The position numbers were made by a program, and so were the translations under genes. Shown here in pieces: positions 44,516 to 57,827 of a stretch of 64,000 nucleotides of DNA. Every line of letters starts with the position of its first letter. The stretch's first letter is position 1. The notes beneath the pieces are model-generated. The model did no database searches and was not told the DNA's origin. It saw only the letters and a list, made by a program, of their open reading frames with translations. Where the stretch lies: NCBI RefSeq assembly GCF_003850045.1, contig NZ_RQJX01000006.1:62001-126000 (forward strand), given 5' to 3'. This DNA is from Aeromicrobium camelliae (GTDB lineage: Bacteria > Actinomycetota > Actinomycetes > Propionibacteriales > Nocardioidaceae).

Positions 44516-45505
44516 ATGGACTGGGGATCGATCTTCTCGAACGCCATGGCCTCGGCCCTCGGGCCCGATGCCATCGTCTACGCCTTGGCCGCCATCGGCC
44601 TGAACGTGCACTTCGGGTACACCGGACTGCTCAACTTCGGTCAGGCGGGCTTCATGGCCGTCGCCGCCTACGGCCTGGCCGCCAGTGTGGCCACCTGGGG
44701 GCTGCCGTTCTGGGTCGGCATCGCGATCGGCTTCGGCGCCGCGCTGCTGCTGGCCCTTCTCCTGGGTGTGCCGACGCTCCGGCTGCGCGCCGACTATCTG
44801 GCCATCGCGACGATCGCGAGCGCGGAGATCCTCCGCCTCGTCTTCGGCTCGGTCACGTTGTCGGACTGGTTCGGCGGCAGCAACGGCCGCCAGCAGTTCG
44901 CCAACACCTTCTATGACATGAACCCGTATTCGAGCCGGCTCGACTTCGGCCTCTTCAGCTTCAGCGCGAACGACGCGTGGGTGTTCACGGTCGGCTGGTT
45001 CCTCGTGGCGCTGAGCTGCCTCGCCGTCTGGTCGCTCATGCGCAGCCCGTGGGGCCGTGTCCTCAAGTCGATCCGCGAGGACGAGGACGCCGTGCGCTCG
45101 CTGGGCAAGAACGTGTTCTCGTACAAGATGCAGGCGCTGATCCTCGGCGGCATGTTCGGTGCGCTGGCCGGTTTCATGCTCGCGATCAAGCAGCAGTCGG
45201 TCATTCCCACCGACTACGCCACGGACATCACCTTCTTCGCCTACACCGCCCTCCTGCTCGGCGGCGCCGGCCGCGTGCTGGGGCCGGTCATCGGTGCGAT
45301 CATTTTCTGGTTCCTCATGACGTTCCTCGGAGGCTTCTTCAGCTCCGCGGCGTCCATCGACCTGATCCCGGACGTGGTCATGTCCGACATTCAGGCCAGC
45401 CTGGTTCGTTTCATCCTGGTCGGCGCGGGGCTCATGGCACTCATGATCTTCCGGCCACAGGGCATCTTCGGAGACCGTAGGGAGATCGCGATCGATGGAC
45501 GTTGA
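44516..45505 (+). CDS. livM: Branched-chain amino-acid ABC permease LivM
   Basis: 329-residue membrane subunit pairing with LivH. Signatures are NVHFGYTGLLNFGQAGFMAVAAY, RADYLAIATIASAEI, and the ATPase-contact loop GRVLKSIREDEDAVRSLGKN. It ends FRPQGIFGDRRE. About 9-10 helices; an extracytoplasmic loop (GGSNGRQQFANTFYD) is longer than usual. It starts 4 nt after livH and overlaps livG by 11 nt, so it is translationally coupled. Imports Leu/Ile/Val or related compounds. Confidence 0.94.
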   Translation: MDWGSIFSNAMASALGPDAIVYALAAIGLNVHFGYTGLLNFGQAGFMAVAAYGLAASVATWGLPFWVGIAIGFGAALLLALLLGVPTLRLRADYLAIATIASAEILRLVFGSVTLSDWFGGSNGRQQFANTFYDMNPYSSRLDFGLFSFSANDAWVFTVGWFLVALSCLAVWSLMRSPWGRVLKSIREDEDAVRSLGKNVFSYKMQALILGGMFGALAGFMLAIKQQSVIPTDYATDITFFAYTALLLGGAGRVLGPVIGAIIFWFLMTFLGGFFSSAASIDLIPDVVMSDIQASLVRFILVGAGLMALMIFRPQGIFGDRREIAIDGR

Positions 45506-46409
45506 GACCTCAGCGAAGGGCCGGGAGGCCCTCGCCTCGGTGCCGAACACGCCCGGGGCCCCTAAACCCGACCCGATCGTCGTCGGCGACGGCATCACCC
45601 GCACCTTCGGCGGCCTGACCGCCGTCGACGTGGAGCACATCGAGATCCAGCGTGGCGTCATCACCGCCCTGATCGGCCCGAACGGCGCGGGCAAGACCAC
45701 GCTGTTCAACCTGCTCACCGGGTTCGACAAGCCGGACGCGGGCGACTGGTCCTTCAACGGGAACCGACTCGCCGGGCTCCCGGCGTTCAAGGTCGCCCGG
45801 CTCGGCATGGTCCGCACGTTCCAGCTCACCAAGGTGCTCTCCAAGCTCACCGTGATCGAGAACATGCGCCTCGGCGCGACCGGGCAGCGTGGCGAGCACT
45901 TCTGGTTGTCGATGCTCCCGCCGCTGTGGCGAGCTCAGGAGCAGGCCAACACCGAGCGCGCCGACGACCTGCTGCGGCGGTTCAAGCTCGACGCCAAACG
46001 CGAGGATTTCGCCGGATCGCTCTCGGGCGGCCAGCGCAAGCTGCTCGAGATGGCGCGCGCGCTCATGGTCGACCCCGAGCTGATCATGCTCGACGAGCCG
46101 ATGGCCGGCGTGAACCCGGCGCTCAAGCAGTCTCTGCTGGGGCACGTGAAGTCGCTGCGCGAGGAGGGTCGCACCGTCCTCTTCGTCGAGCACGACATGG
46201 ACATGGTCCGCGACATCTCCGACTGGGTCATCGTCATGGCGCAGGGCAAGATCGTCGCGGAGGGGCGACCCGAGCAGATCATGGCGGACCCCGCGGTCAT
46301 CGACGCCTACCTCGGCGCCCACCACGACGCAGACCTCAGCGAGCTCGACGAAGCCCGGATCGAGGCCGAGGCCACGGCCGAGCTCGACCAGGAGGCCAAG
46401 AATGACTGA
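45495..46409 (+). CDS. livG: Branched-chain amino-acid ABC ATPase LivG
   Basis: 304-residue ATPase. Walker A GPNGAGKTT, Q-loop RTFQLTK, signature LSGGQRK, Walker B LIMLDEP and FVEHDMDMV are all present. The motif DEPMAGVNP is LivG-type. There is an N-terminal lead of about 30 residues and an acidic C-terminal tail (SELDEARIEAEA) beyond the usual 255 residues. It energises LivHM together with LivF. Overlaps livM by 11 nt and livF by 8 nt. Confidence 0.95.
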   Translation: MDVETSAKGREALASVPNTPGAPKPDPIVVGDGITRTFGGLTAVDVEHIEIQRGVITALIGPNGAGKTTLFNLLTGFDKPDAGDWSFNGNRLAGLPAFKVARLGMVRTFQLTKVLSKLTVIENMRLGATGQRGEHFWLSMLPPLWRAQEQANTERADDLLRRFKLDAKREDFAGSLSGGQRKLLEMARALMVDPELIMLDEPMAGVNPALKQSLLGHVKSLREEGRTVLFVEHDMDMVRDISDWVIVMAQGKIVAEGRPEQIMADPAVIDAYLGAHHDADLSELDEARIEAEATAELDQEAKND

Positions 46410-47187
46410 CAACGCGACCACCACCCCCGAGCGGGAGGCGCACCTCGCCGCGGCGGAGGGCGCGATCCTGCGGGCGGACAACCTCATCGCCGGTTACCTG
46501 CCCGGCGTCAACATCCTCAACGGCGCCGACCTGTACTGCCAGCCCGGCGAACTGGTGGGCATCATCGGCCCGAACGGCGCAGGCAAGTCGACCCTCCTCA
46601 AGGCGCTCTTCGGCCTCGTGACGGTGCACACCGGCACCGTCCAGCTCAAGGGCGAGGACATCACGAACCTGCGGGCCGACCAGCTGGTCACCAAGGGCAT
46701 CGGTTTCGTACCCCAGACCAACAACGTGTTCCCCAGCCTCACCATCGAGGAGAACCTGCAGATGGGCTGCTACCAGCAGCCCAAGAGGTTCGCCGAGCGA
46801 TTCGACTTCGTCACCGACCTGTTCCCGCGGTTGGGCGAGCGGCGCAAGCAGCGCGCCGGGTCGCTCTCCGGCGGCGAGCGGCAGATGGTGGCGATGGGCC
46901 GGGCGCTCATGATGGACCCGTCGGTGCTCCTGCTCGACGAGCCGTCCGCCGGGCTCTCCCCCGTGCTCCAGGACGAGGTCTTCGTCCAGACGCGCAACAT
47001 CAATCGCGCCGGGGTCTCGGTGGTCATGGTCGAGCAGAACGCACGTCGTTGCCTGCAGATCTGCGACCGTGGCTACGTTCTCGACCAGGGCCGCAACGCC
47101 TACACCGGCACGGGCCGCGAACTGGCCGACGATCCCAAGGTCATCGAGCTCTATCTCGGCACGCTCGGGCAGCGCGACGCCGGCTGA
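46402..47187 (+). CDS. livF: Branched-chain amino-acid ABC ATPase LivF
   Basis: 261-residue second ATPase of the importer. Walker A GPNGAGKST, GIGFVPQTNNVFPSLT Q-loop, LSGGERQ, Walker B LLLDEPSAGLSP and MVEQNARRCLQ give LivF identity. The end ELYLGTLGQRDAG is short. It is the last gene of livHMGF, followed at 13 nt by a 17-bp hairpin. The binding lipoprotein is not in this operon but on the other strand 450 nt away. Confidence 0.95.
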   Translation: MTDNATTTPEREAHLAAAEGAILRADNLIAGYLPGVNILNGADLYCQPGELVGIIGPNGAGKSTLLKALFGLVTVHTGTVQLKGEDITNLRADQLVTKGIGFVPQTNNVFPSLTIEENLQMGCYQQPKRFAERFDFVTDLFPRLGERRKQRAGSLSGGERQMVAMGRALMMDPSVLLLDEPSAGLSPVLQDEVFVQTRNINRAGVSVVMVEQNARRCLQICDRGYVLDQGRNAYTGTGRELADDPKVIELYLGTLGQRDAG

Positions 47188-47200
47188 GCCGTAGCAGCGC

Positions 47201-47237
47201 ACGAGGGCCCCGGGAGCCATGCTCCCGGGGCCCTCGT
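47201..47237 (+). terminator. Terminator of livHMGF
   Basis: ACGAGGGCCCCGGGAGC and GCTCCCGGGGCCCTCGT make a perfect 17-bp stem with a CAT loop. It also lies 7 nt past the stop of the convergent small membrane protein gene. Confidence 0.9.
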
Positions 47238-47243
47238 CGCGGT

Positions 47244-47519
47244 TCAGTTCCCGGCGGGACGCGAGTGCACATCGGCGCCGCTGGCCGGTGAGAGCGCTCT
47301 GACGACCAAGCCCGCGGCGACCAGGGCGGCGCCGAACGGTGCGCCGAAGCTGAGAAGGACGTCGGGCAGGACGATCGCAGTGTCGGTGACTCGCTGCTCG
47401 CCCGCAGCGAGCAGTTGAGTCAACCAGGAGAGGACGGCGCTGTATGACGCTCGCCCGATTGCTGTGACGGCGAGGACGAGTACGCCCGAGGCCACGAGAC
47501 CCTTGGCCGTTGAGAACAC
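47244..47519 (-). CDS. Small membrane protein
   Basis: 91-residue protein with two hydrophobic helices (about 4-24 and 50-76: VASGVLVLAVTAI, LSFGAPFGAALVAAGLVV) and a polar tail (SGADVHSRPAGN). The GTG at 47519 is preferred because AGGAGGT lies 6 nt upstream; an upstream GTG nine codons earlier is in frame. It sits between livF and the liv binding-protein gene, behind a hairpin on its own strand. No recognised family. A role with the transporter is only positional inference. Confidence 0.6.
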   Translation of the reverse strand: MFSTAKGLVASGVLVLAVTAIGRASYSAVLSWLTQLLAAGEQRVTDTAIVLPDVLLSFGAPFGAALVAAGLVVRALSPASGADVHSRPAGN

Positions 47520-47591
47520 TGGCCCACCTCCTGTCGTTCCGCTCACCTTAGCCAGGGCGGCCGCCGATGCGTTCGACGCCCGCCGCGACGA

Positions 47592-47623
47592 CGATCGCCC
47601 CGGGCCGAGGCCCGGGGCGATCG
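47592..47623 (-). terminator. Terminator of livK
   Basis: CGATCGCCCCGGGC pairs with GCCCGGGGCGATCG (14 bp) around CGAG, 20 nt beyond the livK stop on the minus strand. Confidence 0.82.
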
Positions 47624-47643
47624 CTCATGCGGAGTGGGTCCGG

Positions 47644-48903
47644 TCAGATCTGACCTTCCTTGAACTCCACTGGCTCGAACGTGTTGTCGGCCTTGTACTG
47701 GTAGATACCGATCGACGCAGCGGTCGGGCTACCTGTGTCGCCGAACTCGATCGGGCCGGAGACACCGTCGTAATCGATGTCCTCGCCCTGCTCGAGCAGC
47801 TCCTTGCACTCAGCGAACGTCGTGCACTTGGTACCGCCCGAGGAGACGTCCTGCATCTTCGACGCGATGGCCTGGCCCGAGTCGTTCTCCGCGGCGATCG
47901 CGGCCAGCGCCACCAGGATCGTGGCGTCGTAGGACTCCGGACCGTAGGTGAAGCTGTCGAGGTTCGGGTCGACGCTCAGCAGTCGCTGCCGCAGGTCATC
48001 GCTGAGCTCGGCACCGGGGTAGGTCGCACGGACGCCCTCGAGCGTGCCCGGGGGAAGATCACCGCTGTAGTCGGCCGTGTTGCCGTCGACGAAGTAGGTC
48101 TGCACGTCCTGCGGGCCGACACCAGCGCTGATCAGCTCGGGGATGATCTTGGTCGTCTCGTTGAAGGCGACCAGGACCACCGCGTCGGGCTTGGCGTTGG
48201 CGACCTCCTGGATCTCCGAACCGAAGGTCGAGGCGTTGGCGTCGTAGAGCACCTTCGCGCCCACCTCGCCGCCGGCATCGGTGAAGACCTTCTCGATCTG
48301 GTCCGAGAGCGCCTCGCCGTAGGCATCCTGACGGGCGAGGATGGCGACGTTCTGCGCGCCGTCCTCGGCCAGCAGGTTCGCCATCACCGCACCCTGGAGG
48401 ATGTCGGACGGGGCGGTGCGGAAGTACAGGCCCTTGTCGTCATACTCGTCGAAGGTCGTCGAGGTGTTGGCCGGCGAGATCTGCAAGACGCCGGCGCCGA
48501 CGATCTTGTCGATCACCGCGAGCGAGACGCCCGAGGCCGCCGCGCCGACGATGACGTCCGCGTTGGCGTTGAGCAGCTTGTCGGTTTCGCCGGGTGCGAT
48601 ATTGGGGGTGCCGTCACCGGAGTCGGCCTTGACGCCCTTGACTTCCTGGCCGAGGACGCCGCCCGCCTCGTTGATCTCCTGGATCGCGAGGTCGACGCCC
48701 GCGAATTCCGGAGGGCCGAGGAATGCGAGGTCACCCGTCTGAGGCAACAGCGCGCCGATGGTCAGGACACCGTCGCCCTCGGGGATCTCGGTGCTGTCAC
48801 CGGCTTCGTCGTCACTGCCGCCACCGCCACCGCAGGCAGCCAGCACGAGAGCACTCGCGCTGGCCACGGCGGCAAGGCGCAGCGTGTTGCGTGTGCGCTT
48901 CAT
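47644..48903 (-). CDS. livK: Branched-chain amino-acid ABC substrate-binding lipoprotein
   Basis: 419-residue type I periplasmic-binding-fold lipoprotein. The lipobox is LAAC with Cys24, followed by a glycine/acid linker. Residues 46-410 show the LivJ/K pattern: LTIGALLPQTGDLAFLGP, GVDLAIQEINEAGGVLG, DVIVGAAASGVS, ILARQDAYGEALS. Two cysteines (TKCTTFAEC) may form a disulphide. The ATG at 48903 has GGAGG 5 nt before; a TTG just upstream is too close to it. Transcribed toward livF from its own promoter, so receptor and transporter can be made in different amounts. Confidence 0.93.
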   Translation of the reverse strand: MKRTRNTLRLAAVASASALVLAACGGGGGSDDEAGDSTEIPEGDGVLTIGALLPQTGDLAFLGPPEFAGVDLAIQEINEAGGVLGQEVKGVKADSGDGTPNIAPGETDKLLNANADVIVGAAASGVSLAVIDKIVGAGVLQISPANTSTTFDEYDDKGLYFRTAPSDILQGAVMANLLAEDGAQNVAILARQDAYGEALSDQIEKVFTDAGGEVGAKVLYDANASTFGSEIQEVANAKPDAVVLVAFNETTKIIPELISAGVGPQDVQTYFVDGNTADYSGDLPPGTLEGVRATYPGAELSDDLRQRLLSVDPNLDSFTYGPESYDATILVALAAIAAENDSGQAIASKMQDVSSGGTKCTTFAECKELLEQGEDIDYDGVSGPIEFGDTGSPTAASIGIYQYKADNTFEPVEFKEGQI

Positions 48904-48960
48904 CAATCCTCCGTGTGAGTGATACGGCGCGCAGGCAGGTATCCCGCACGCGTTGGAGAA

Positions 48961-48966
48961 AATCTA
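48961..48966 (-). promoter_or_regulatory. Candidate -10 of livK
   Basis: TAGATT on the minus strand, about 58 nt before the livK ATG, in AT-rich sequence (GCGCATTAGATTTTC). No matching -35 at normal spacing. Confidence 0.4.
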
Positions 48967-49041
48967 ATGCGCTTTTGTGACGTTGGGCGCACTCCTGCGT
49001 GATTGCTGTGTTTCGTAGTCAAGTTGTAATCGACGACACAC

Positions 49042-49647
49042 TCAGCGCCCAAGCGACGGCCCCTGCTCGATCACGGCCTCGGCCACCTGACGCATCGACA
49101 GCCGGAGATCCATCGCCGTCTTCTGGATCCAGCGGAACGCATCCGGCTCGCTCAGGTCGAGCGTGGACTGCAGGACCGACTTGGCCCGCTCCACGGCCTT
49201 GCGTGCCGCCAACTGCTCGGACAGATCGCTGACCTCGGCCTCCAGGTGGGCGATCTCGGCGAACCGGCTCCGGGCCATCTCGATCGCGGGAACCAGGTCC
49301 GAGGGCGTGAACGGCTTGACGAGATAGGCCATCGCGCCGGCCTCGCGTGCGCGCTCGACCAGCTCGCGCTGGCTGAACGCGGTCAGCATGACGACCGGAG
49401 CGATGCGCGCGCGGGCGATCTGGGATGCCGCGGCGATACCGTCGAGCTTGGGCATCTTGACGTCCATGACGACGAGGTCGGGGCGATGTTCCATCGCGAG
49501 AGCGACCGCCTGTTCACCGTCGGCGGCCTGCCCCACGACCTCATAGCCCTCTTCGGCGAGCATCTCGGCGATGTCCATGCGGATGAGTGCCTCGTCCTCG
49601 GCGATCACGACGCGCGGAGGGGTCGGGGCATTCGTCTGGGAAGTCAC
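49042..49647 (-). CDS. pdtaR: ANTAR-domain response regulator
   Basis: 201-residue regulator with an N-terminal receiver (residues 12-125; phospho-acceptor Asp62 in VVMDVKMPKLDG, Lys in YLVKPF). A coiled linker (EAEVSDLSEQLAARKAVERAK) leads into a C-terminal ANTAR domain (about 140-195; AKSVLQSTLDLSEPDAFRWIQ). ANTAR proteins bind paired hexanucleotide RNA hairpins and antiterminate. This is the Rv1626/PdtaR type, normally partnered with the histidine kinase PdtaS encoded elsewhere. The GTG follows TAACCT by 6 nt, so it is probably leaderless. Divergent from tRNA-Leu, 32 bp apart. Confidence 0.93.
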   Translation of the reverse strand: MTSQTNAPTPPRVVIAEDEALIRMDIAEMLAEEGYEVVGQAADGEQAVALAMEHRPDLVVMDVKMPKLDGIAAASQIARARIAPVVMLTAFSQRELVERAREAGAMAYLVKPFTPSDLVPAIEMARSRFAEIAHLEAEVSDLSEQLAARKAVERAKSVLQSTLDLSEPDAFRWIQKTAMDLRLSMRQVAEAVIEQGPSLGR

Positions 49648-49651
49648 CCCG

Positions 49652-49659
49652 TAAGGTTA
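49652..49659. promoter_or_regulatory. Overlapping divergent -10 elements, pdtaR and tRNA-Leu
   Basis: TAAGGTTA contains TAAGGT on the plus strand (tRNA-Leu; leader about 16 nt) and TAACCT on the minus strand (6 nt before the pdtaR GTG). The two promoters would share melted DNA and be mutually exclusive. No strong -35 on either side. Confidence 0.4.
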
Positions 49660-49679
49660 TCGCCGCACCTAGGGTGCGA

Positions 49680-49762
49680 GCCGGGTTGGCGGAATGGTAG
49701 ACGCGATGGTCTCAAAAACCATTGTCCGCAAGGGCGTGCGGGTTCGAATCCCGCACCCGGCA
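49680..49762 (+). tRNA. tRNA-Leu (CAA)
   Basis: 83-nt type II tRNA. The acceptor stem GCCGGGT (49680-49686) pairs with ACCCGGC (49755-49761) and the discriminator is A. The anticodon arm is ATGGT-CTCAAAA-ACCAT with anticodon CAA, reading UUG. A long variable arm (TGTCCGCAAGGGCG) and the T-loop GTTCGAATC are present. CCA is not encoded. Downstream lie two tandem palindromes, but I see no integrase or direct repeat of the tRNA 3' end. Confidence 0.97.
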
Positions 49763-49893
49763 CGTCCCACGCGGCCGAACTCGGCGCGTGAGATCCGGGG
49801 CCAGGCGACCGATCTACCGGCGGAGCCGCGGGCCGGCCTTGCCGGCACCGTTGCGTGGGCACGCGCGTTCCGCCGCGACCCTCGTTGTCTCCC

Positions 49894-49952
49894 CGTGGGT
49901 TTCTCGCACTTCTCCAGGTGAACTCACCCGGAGGAGTGACGAGAAACCCACG
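49894..49952. repeat. 59-nt imperfect palindrome A
   Basis: Left arm starting CGTGGGTTTCTCG and right arm ending CGAGAAACCCACG pair perfectly over 13 bp. Pairing then continues for about 13 more (CACTTCTCCAGG against CCGGAGGAGTG) with one bulged base and two mismatches, closing on a loop of about four bases. It could be a dispersed palindromic element or a strong terminator for tRNA-Leu or pyk. Confidence 0.6.
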
Positions 49953-50011
49953 TCACCTGGTAATCCGCCCCGCTGATCTCGTATGGCGGAAGCTGCGGCG
50001 CCACTCCCTCA

Positions 50012-50070
50012 ACTTCTGGCACGTTGTGGCCCTGATCCAGCCCGGAAAAGGGCCACAACTGGCCAGAAGT
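50012..50070. repeat. 59-nt imperfect palindrome B
   Basis: ACTTCTGGC..GTTGTGGCCC (50012-50032) pairs with GGGCCACAAC..GCCAGAAGT (50050-50070): 19 of 21 positions, the two mismatches adjacent in the middle, with a 17-nt loop. It lies 46 nt beyond the pyk stop on the minus strand and may terminate it. Confidence 0.6.
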
Positions 50071-50116
50071 CGCGAGGGCTGGCGACCCGCGCAGGTTGCG
50101 AGAGGGCGGCCGCGGG

Positions 50117-51574
50117 TCAGCTCGGGGTTTCGTCGAGCTCGTAGGCCGGGACGACCTTGTTGATCGCATCGCCCATCTGGTGGACGCGCAGCGCGTTGGT
50201 CGAGCCGGGGATGCCCGGAGGGGCGCCGGCGACGATGACGACGTTGGTGCCCTCGGCGCACTTGCCGATCTCCAGCAGCGCGCGGTCGACCTGCAGCACC
50301 ATCTGGTCGGTGTGCCGGACCTCGGGAACCCGGAAGGTCTCGACGCCCCAGGTCAGCGCGAGCTGGTTGCGCACCTTCTCGTGCGGCGTGAACGCGATGA
50401 CCGGGATGTACGAGCGGTAGCGCGCCATGCGCTGCGCGGTGTCGCCGCTGGTGGTGAAGGCCACGACGTACTCGGCCTGCACCGCCTCGGCGACCTCGGC
50501 AGCGGCGCGGCAGATGATGCCGCGCTTCGTGCGCGCCTTCCACGTGTAGGCCGCCATCCGCGGAAGACCGTGATCCTCGGTCGACGCGATGATGCGCGAC
50601 ATGATCTTGACGGTCTGGACCGGGAACTGGCCGACGCTCGTCTCGCCCGAGAGCATGACCGCGTCCGCGCCGTCGAGCACCGCATTGGCGACGTCCGAGG
50701 CCTCGGCGCGGGTCGGACGGGGCGCGGAGATCATCGACTCGAGCATCTGCGTCGCGACGATCACCGGCTTGGCGTTGCGGCGAGCCTTCTCGATGATCTG
50801 CTTCTGCACGAGCGGCACGTCCTCGAGCGGGAGCTCGACGCCGAGGTCACCGCGAGCGACCATGAAGCCGTCGAAGGCGTCCATGATGTCGTCGAGGTTC
50901 TCGACCGCCTGGGGCTTCTCGATCTTGGCGATGACGGGGACGAACACGTCCTCCTCGGCCATGATCCGGCGCACGTCCTCGGCGTCGGCGGCATTGCGCA
51001 CGAACGACAACGCGATGAAGTCCACGCCGGCGCGCAGCGCGAACCGCAGGTCGTCGACGTCCTTCTCGCTGAGCGCCGGAACGCTGACGTTGACGCCGGG
51101 GAGGTTGATGCCCTTGTTGTTGCTCACCGGGCCCGGCACCTCGACGGTCGTGACGACGTCCGTGTCGGTCACCTCGGTGGCACGCAAGCGCACGCGCCCG
51201 TCGTCGATGAGGATCTCGTCGCCGGGAGCGACGTCTCCGGGCAGACCCTTGAACGTCGTCGACGCCCGGGTCTGGTCACCGACGACGTCGTCGGTGGTGA
51301 TGGTGAAGGTGTCGCCGTACTTGAGCTCATACGGTCCGTCCTTGAAGCGGCCGAGCCGGATCTTGGGACCCTGGAGGTCGGCGAGCACGGCGATGGCCTT
51401 GCCCGTCGCTTCGGCGGCCCGGCGGACGCGCTCCAGTCGCTTGAGCTGCTCATCCTGGTCGCCATGGCTCATATTGAGCCGCGCGACATCCATGCCCGCG
51501 ATGGCGAGTTCGAGGATGCGCTCAGCAGTGTCAGTGGCCGGTCCGAGGGTGCAGACGATCTTGGCTCTACGCAC
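50117..51574 (-). CDS. pyk: Pyruvate kinase
   Basis: 485-residue glycolytic enzyme, PEP + ADP to pyruvate + ATP. It has the N-terminal [10 protein letters not shown], the B-domain (about 70-170), the catalytic lysine loop [26 protein letters not shown], and the signature [19 protein letters not shown]. The C-terminal allosteric domain is complete ([12 protein letters not shown]). The GTG start directly follows GGAGGC, too close to act as ribosome site; TAGGCT lies 6 nt upstream, so the mRNA is probably leaderless. Monocistronic, with palindromes beyond its end. Confidence 0.97.
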   Translation of the reverse strand: MRRAKIVCTLGPATDTAERILELAIAGMDVARLNMSHGDQDEQLKRLERVRRAAEATGKAIAVLADLQGPKIRLGRFKDGPYELKYGDTFTITTDDVVGDQTRASTTFKGLPGDVAPGDEILIDDGRVRLRATEVTDTDVVTTVEVPGPVSNNKGINLPGVNVSVPALSEKDVDDLRFALRAGVDFIALSFVRNAADAEDVRRIMAEEDVFVPVIAKIEKPQAVENLDDIMDAFDGFMVARGDLGVELPLEDVPLVQKQIIEKARRNAKPVIVATQMLESMISAPRPTRAEASDVANAVLDGADAVMLSGETSVGQFPVQTVKIMSRIIASTEDHGLPRMAAYTWKARTKRGIICRAAAEVAEAVQAEYVVAFTTSGDTAQRMARYRSYIPVIAFTPHEKVRNQLALTWGVETFRVPEVRHTDQMVLQVDRALLEIGKCAEGTNVVIVAGAPPGIPGSTNALRVHQMGDAINKVVPAYELDETPS

Positions 51575-51580
51575 GCCTCC

Positions 51581-51586
51581 AGCCTA
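51581..51586 (-). promoter_or_regulatory. -10 element, leaderless pyk
   Basis: TAGGCT on the minus strand, 6 nt (GGAGGC), then GTG. Confidence 0.5.
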
Positions 51587-51626
51587 GTGGCGCGCAGAAG
51601 CTACTCGCGAGTCCGGCTCGACGCGA

Positions 51627-51664
51627 ACGGCGGGCCCCAGGCCTTTCGACCCAGAGCCCGCCGT
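51627..51664 (-). terminator. Terminator of gltBD
   Basis: ACGGCGGGC and GCCCGCCGT form a perfect 9-bp outer stem around a 20-nt loop, 16 nt past the gltD stop on the minus strand and before the pyk promoter. Confidence 0.65.
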
Positions 51665-51680
51665 CACGTGTGCCGACGAC

Positions 51681-53136
51681 TCAGACCGTCATCGGCCGAT
51701 CGGTCGGCTTGACCGGACGCGGCAGCGTCGACGAACCCGTGAGGTACGCGTCGACACCGGACGCCGCCGAGCGACCCTCGGCGATGGCCCACACGATGAG
51801 CGACTGTCCACGCCCGCAGTCACCCGCGACGAAGACGCCCTCCACGCTCGACATGAAGTTGGCGTCGCGGACGACGTTGCCGCGCTGGTCCAGCTCCAGC
51901 CCCAGCTGCTCGACGAGGCCCTCGCGCTGCGGCCCCGTGAAGCCCATCGCGAAGAGCACGAGCTGCGCCGGGAGCACCCGCTCGGTGCCCGGCACCTCCT
52001 CGAACTTGCCGTCGCGCATCTCGACCTCGCTGAGGCGAAGACCCGACACGTGGCCGTCCTCGCCGAGGAACTCCTTGGTCGAGACCGCGTACAGGCGCTC
52101 GCCGCCCTCCTCGTGGGCGGAGGCGATCCGGTAGATCATCGGATAGGTCGGCCACGGCTGGTTCTCCGGGCGGTCCTCGCCGGGCTGCGGCATGATCTCC
52201 AGGCTCGTCACGGACTTGGCACCCTGGCGGATGGCCGTGCCGAGGCAGTCCGCACCGGTGTCACCGCCACCGATGATGACGACGTCCTTGCCGGTCGCCA
52301 CGATCTGGTCGGGGACCTCCTCGCCCACCGCGACGCGGTTGGCCTGCGGAAGGTACTCCATCGCCTGGTGGATGCCGGCCAGCTCGCGGCCCGGGATCGG
52401 CAGGTCCCGTCGGACCGTCGCGCCGATCGCGAGCACGACCGCGTCGTAACGCTCCTTGAGCTGGGCACCGGTGAGCTTCTCCCCCACCTGCACGCCCGTA
52501 CGGAAGACGGTGCCCTCGCGCTGCATCTGCTGGATGCGGCGGTCGACCTGCACCTTCTCCATCTTGAACTCGGGGATGCCGTAGCGCAGGAGTCCCCCGG
52601 GCTTGTCGTCACGCTCGTAGACCGCGACGGTGTGACCCGCCCGGGTCAGCTGCTGCGCCACGGCGAGACCCGCAGGCCCGGACCCGACGACCGCGACCGT
52701 CTTGCCGGTGAGCCACTCGGGCGGCTGCGGCTTGACGTTGTCGTCCTCCCAGGCCTTGTCGATGATCGACACCTCGACGTTCTTGATCGTCACCGGATCG
52801 CGGTTGATGCCGACGACGCAGGAGGTCTCGCACGGAGCGGGGCACAGCCGCCCGGTGAACTCCGGGAAGTTGTTCGTCGCGTGGAGCCGCTCGATCGCGT
52901 CGTCCCAGTCGTCGCGCCAGACCAGGTCGTTCCACTCCGGGATCAGGTTGCCCAGCGGGCAGCCCTGGTGGCAGAACGGGATGCCGCAGTCCATGCAGCG
53001 TCCGGCCTGCTCGGTGATGATCGGCAGGAGGGCGCGCCCCGGACCGCCGGGGTACACCTCCTTCCAGTCCTTGACCCGCTCCTCGACCGGGCGACGCTCG
53101 GCCACTTGGCGCGGGGTGGTCATGAAGCCACGGGGA

Positions 53137-53144
<8 letters not shown>
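51681..53144 (-). CDS. gltD: Glutamate synthase small subunit
   Basis: 487-residue NADPH-dependent flavoprotein passing electrons to GltB. The N-terminal 4Fe-4S domain has two cysteine clusters ([17 protein letters not shown] and CPAPCETSC). An FAD-binding GSGPAGLA (about 153) and an NADPH-binding GGGDTGADC (about 293) follow, and the C-terminal FAD segment is [19 protein letters not shown]. The GTG at 53144 overlaps the gltB stop by 8 nt, so it is coupled. Ends with a hairpin at 51627-51664. Confidence 0.96.
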
Positions 53145-57672
<4,528 letters not shown>

Positions 57673-57765
57673 AGGAACCGTCCTCACGTCGTCAGGAGAT
57701 GCAGGGAGATGCGCTGTGCTCGGTGCTGGGCACCGGGGACGACGTTGGCCACGGACAGCAGACAC

Positions 57766-57771
57766 AGTCTA
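57766..57771 (-). promoter_or_regulatory. Candidate -10 of gltBD
   Basis: TAGACT on the minus strand, about 94 nt before gltB, in the 155-bp gap after miaB. The leader would be about 85 nt, with no obvious riboswitch. Confidence 0.4.
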
Positions 57772-57827
57772 CACGAGGAGGCTGGGGCGGCTGTTCAGTC
57801 GGGGGCGGCCCAGGACGTGCCGAGGGG

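Larger units (their letters stand above)
49763..50116. other. 354-nt gap between tRNA-Leu and pyk
   Basis: No credible coding sequence is present on either strand. The gap holds two separate 59-nt imperfect palindromes (49894-49952 and 50012-50070), 59 nt apart. The rest has no structure I can assign; the 130 nt after the tRNA is plain high-GC sequence. Confidence 0.6.

Noticed and set aside
49680..50116. An integrated element at tRNA-Leu
   Set aside because: There is no integrase and no repeat of the tRNA 3' end nearby; only two short palindromes follow.
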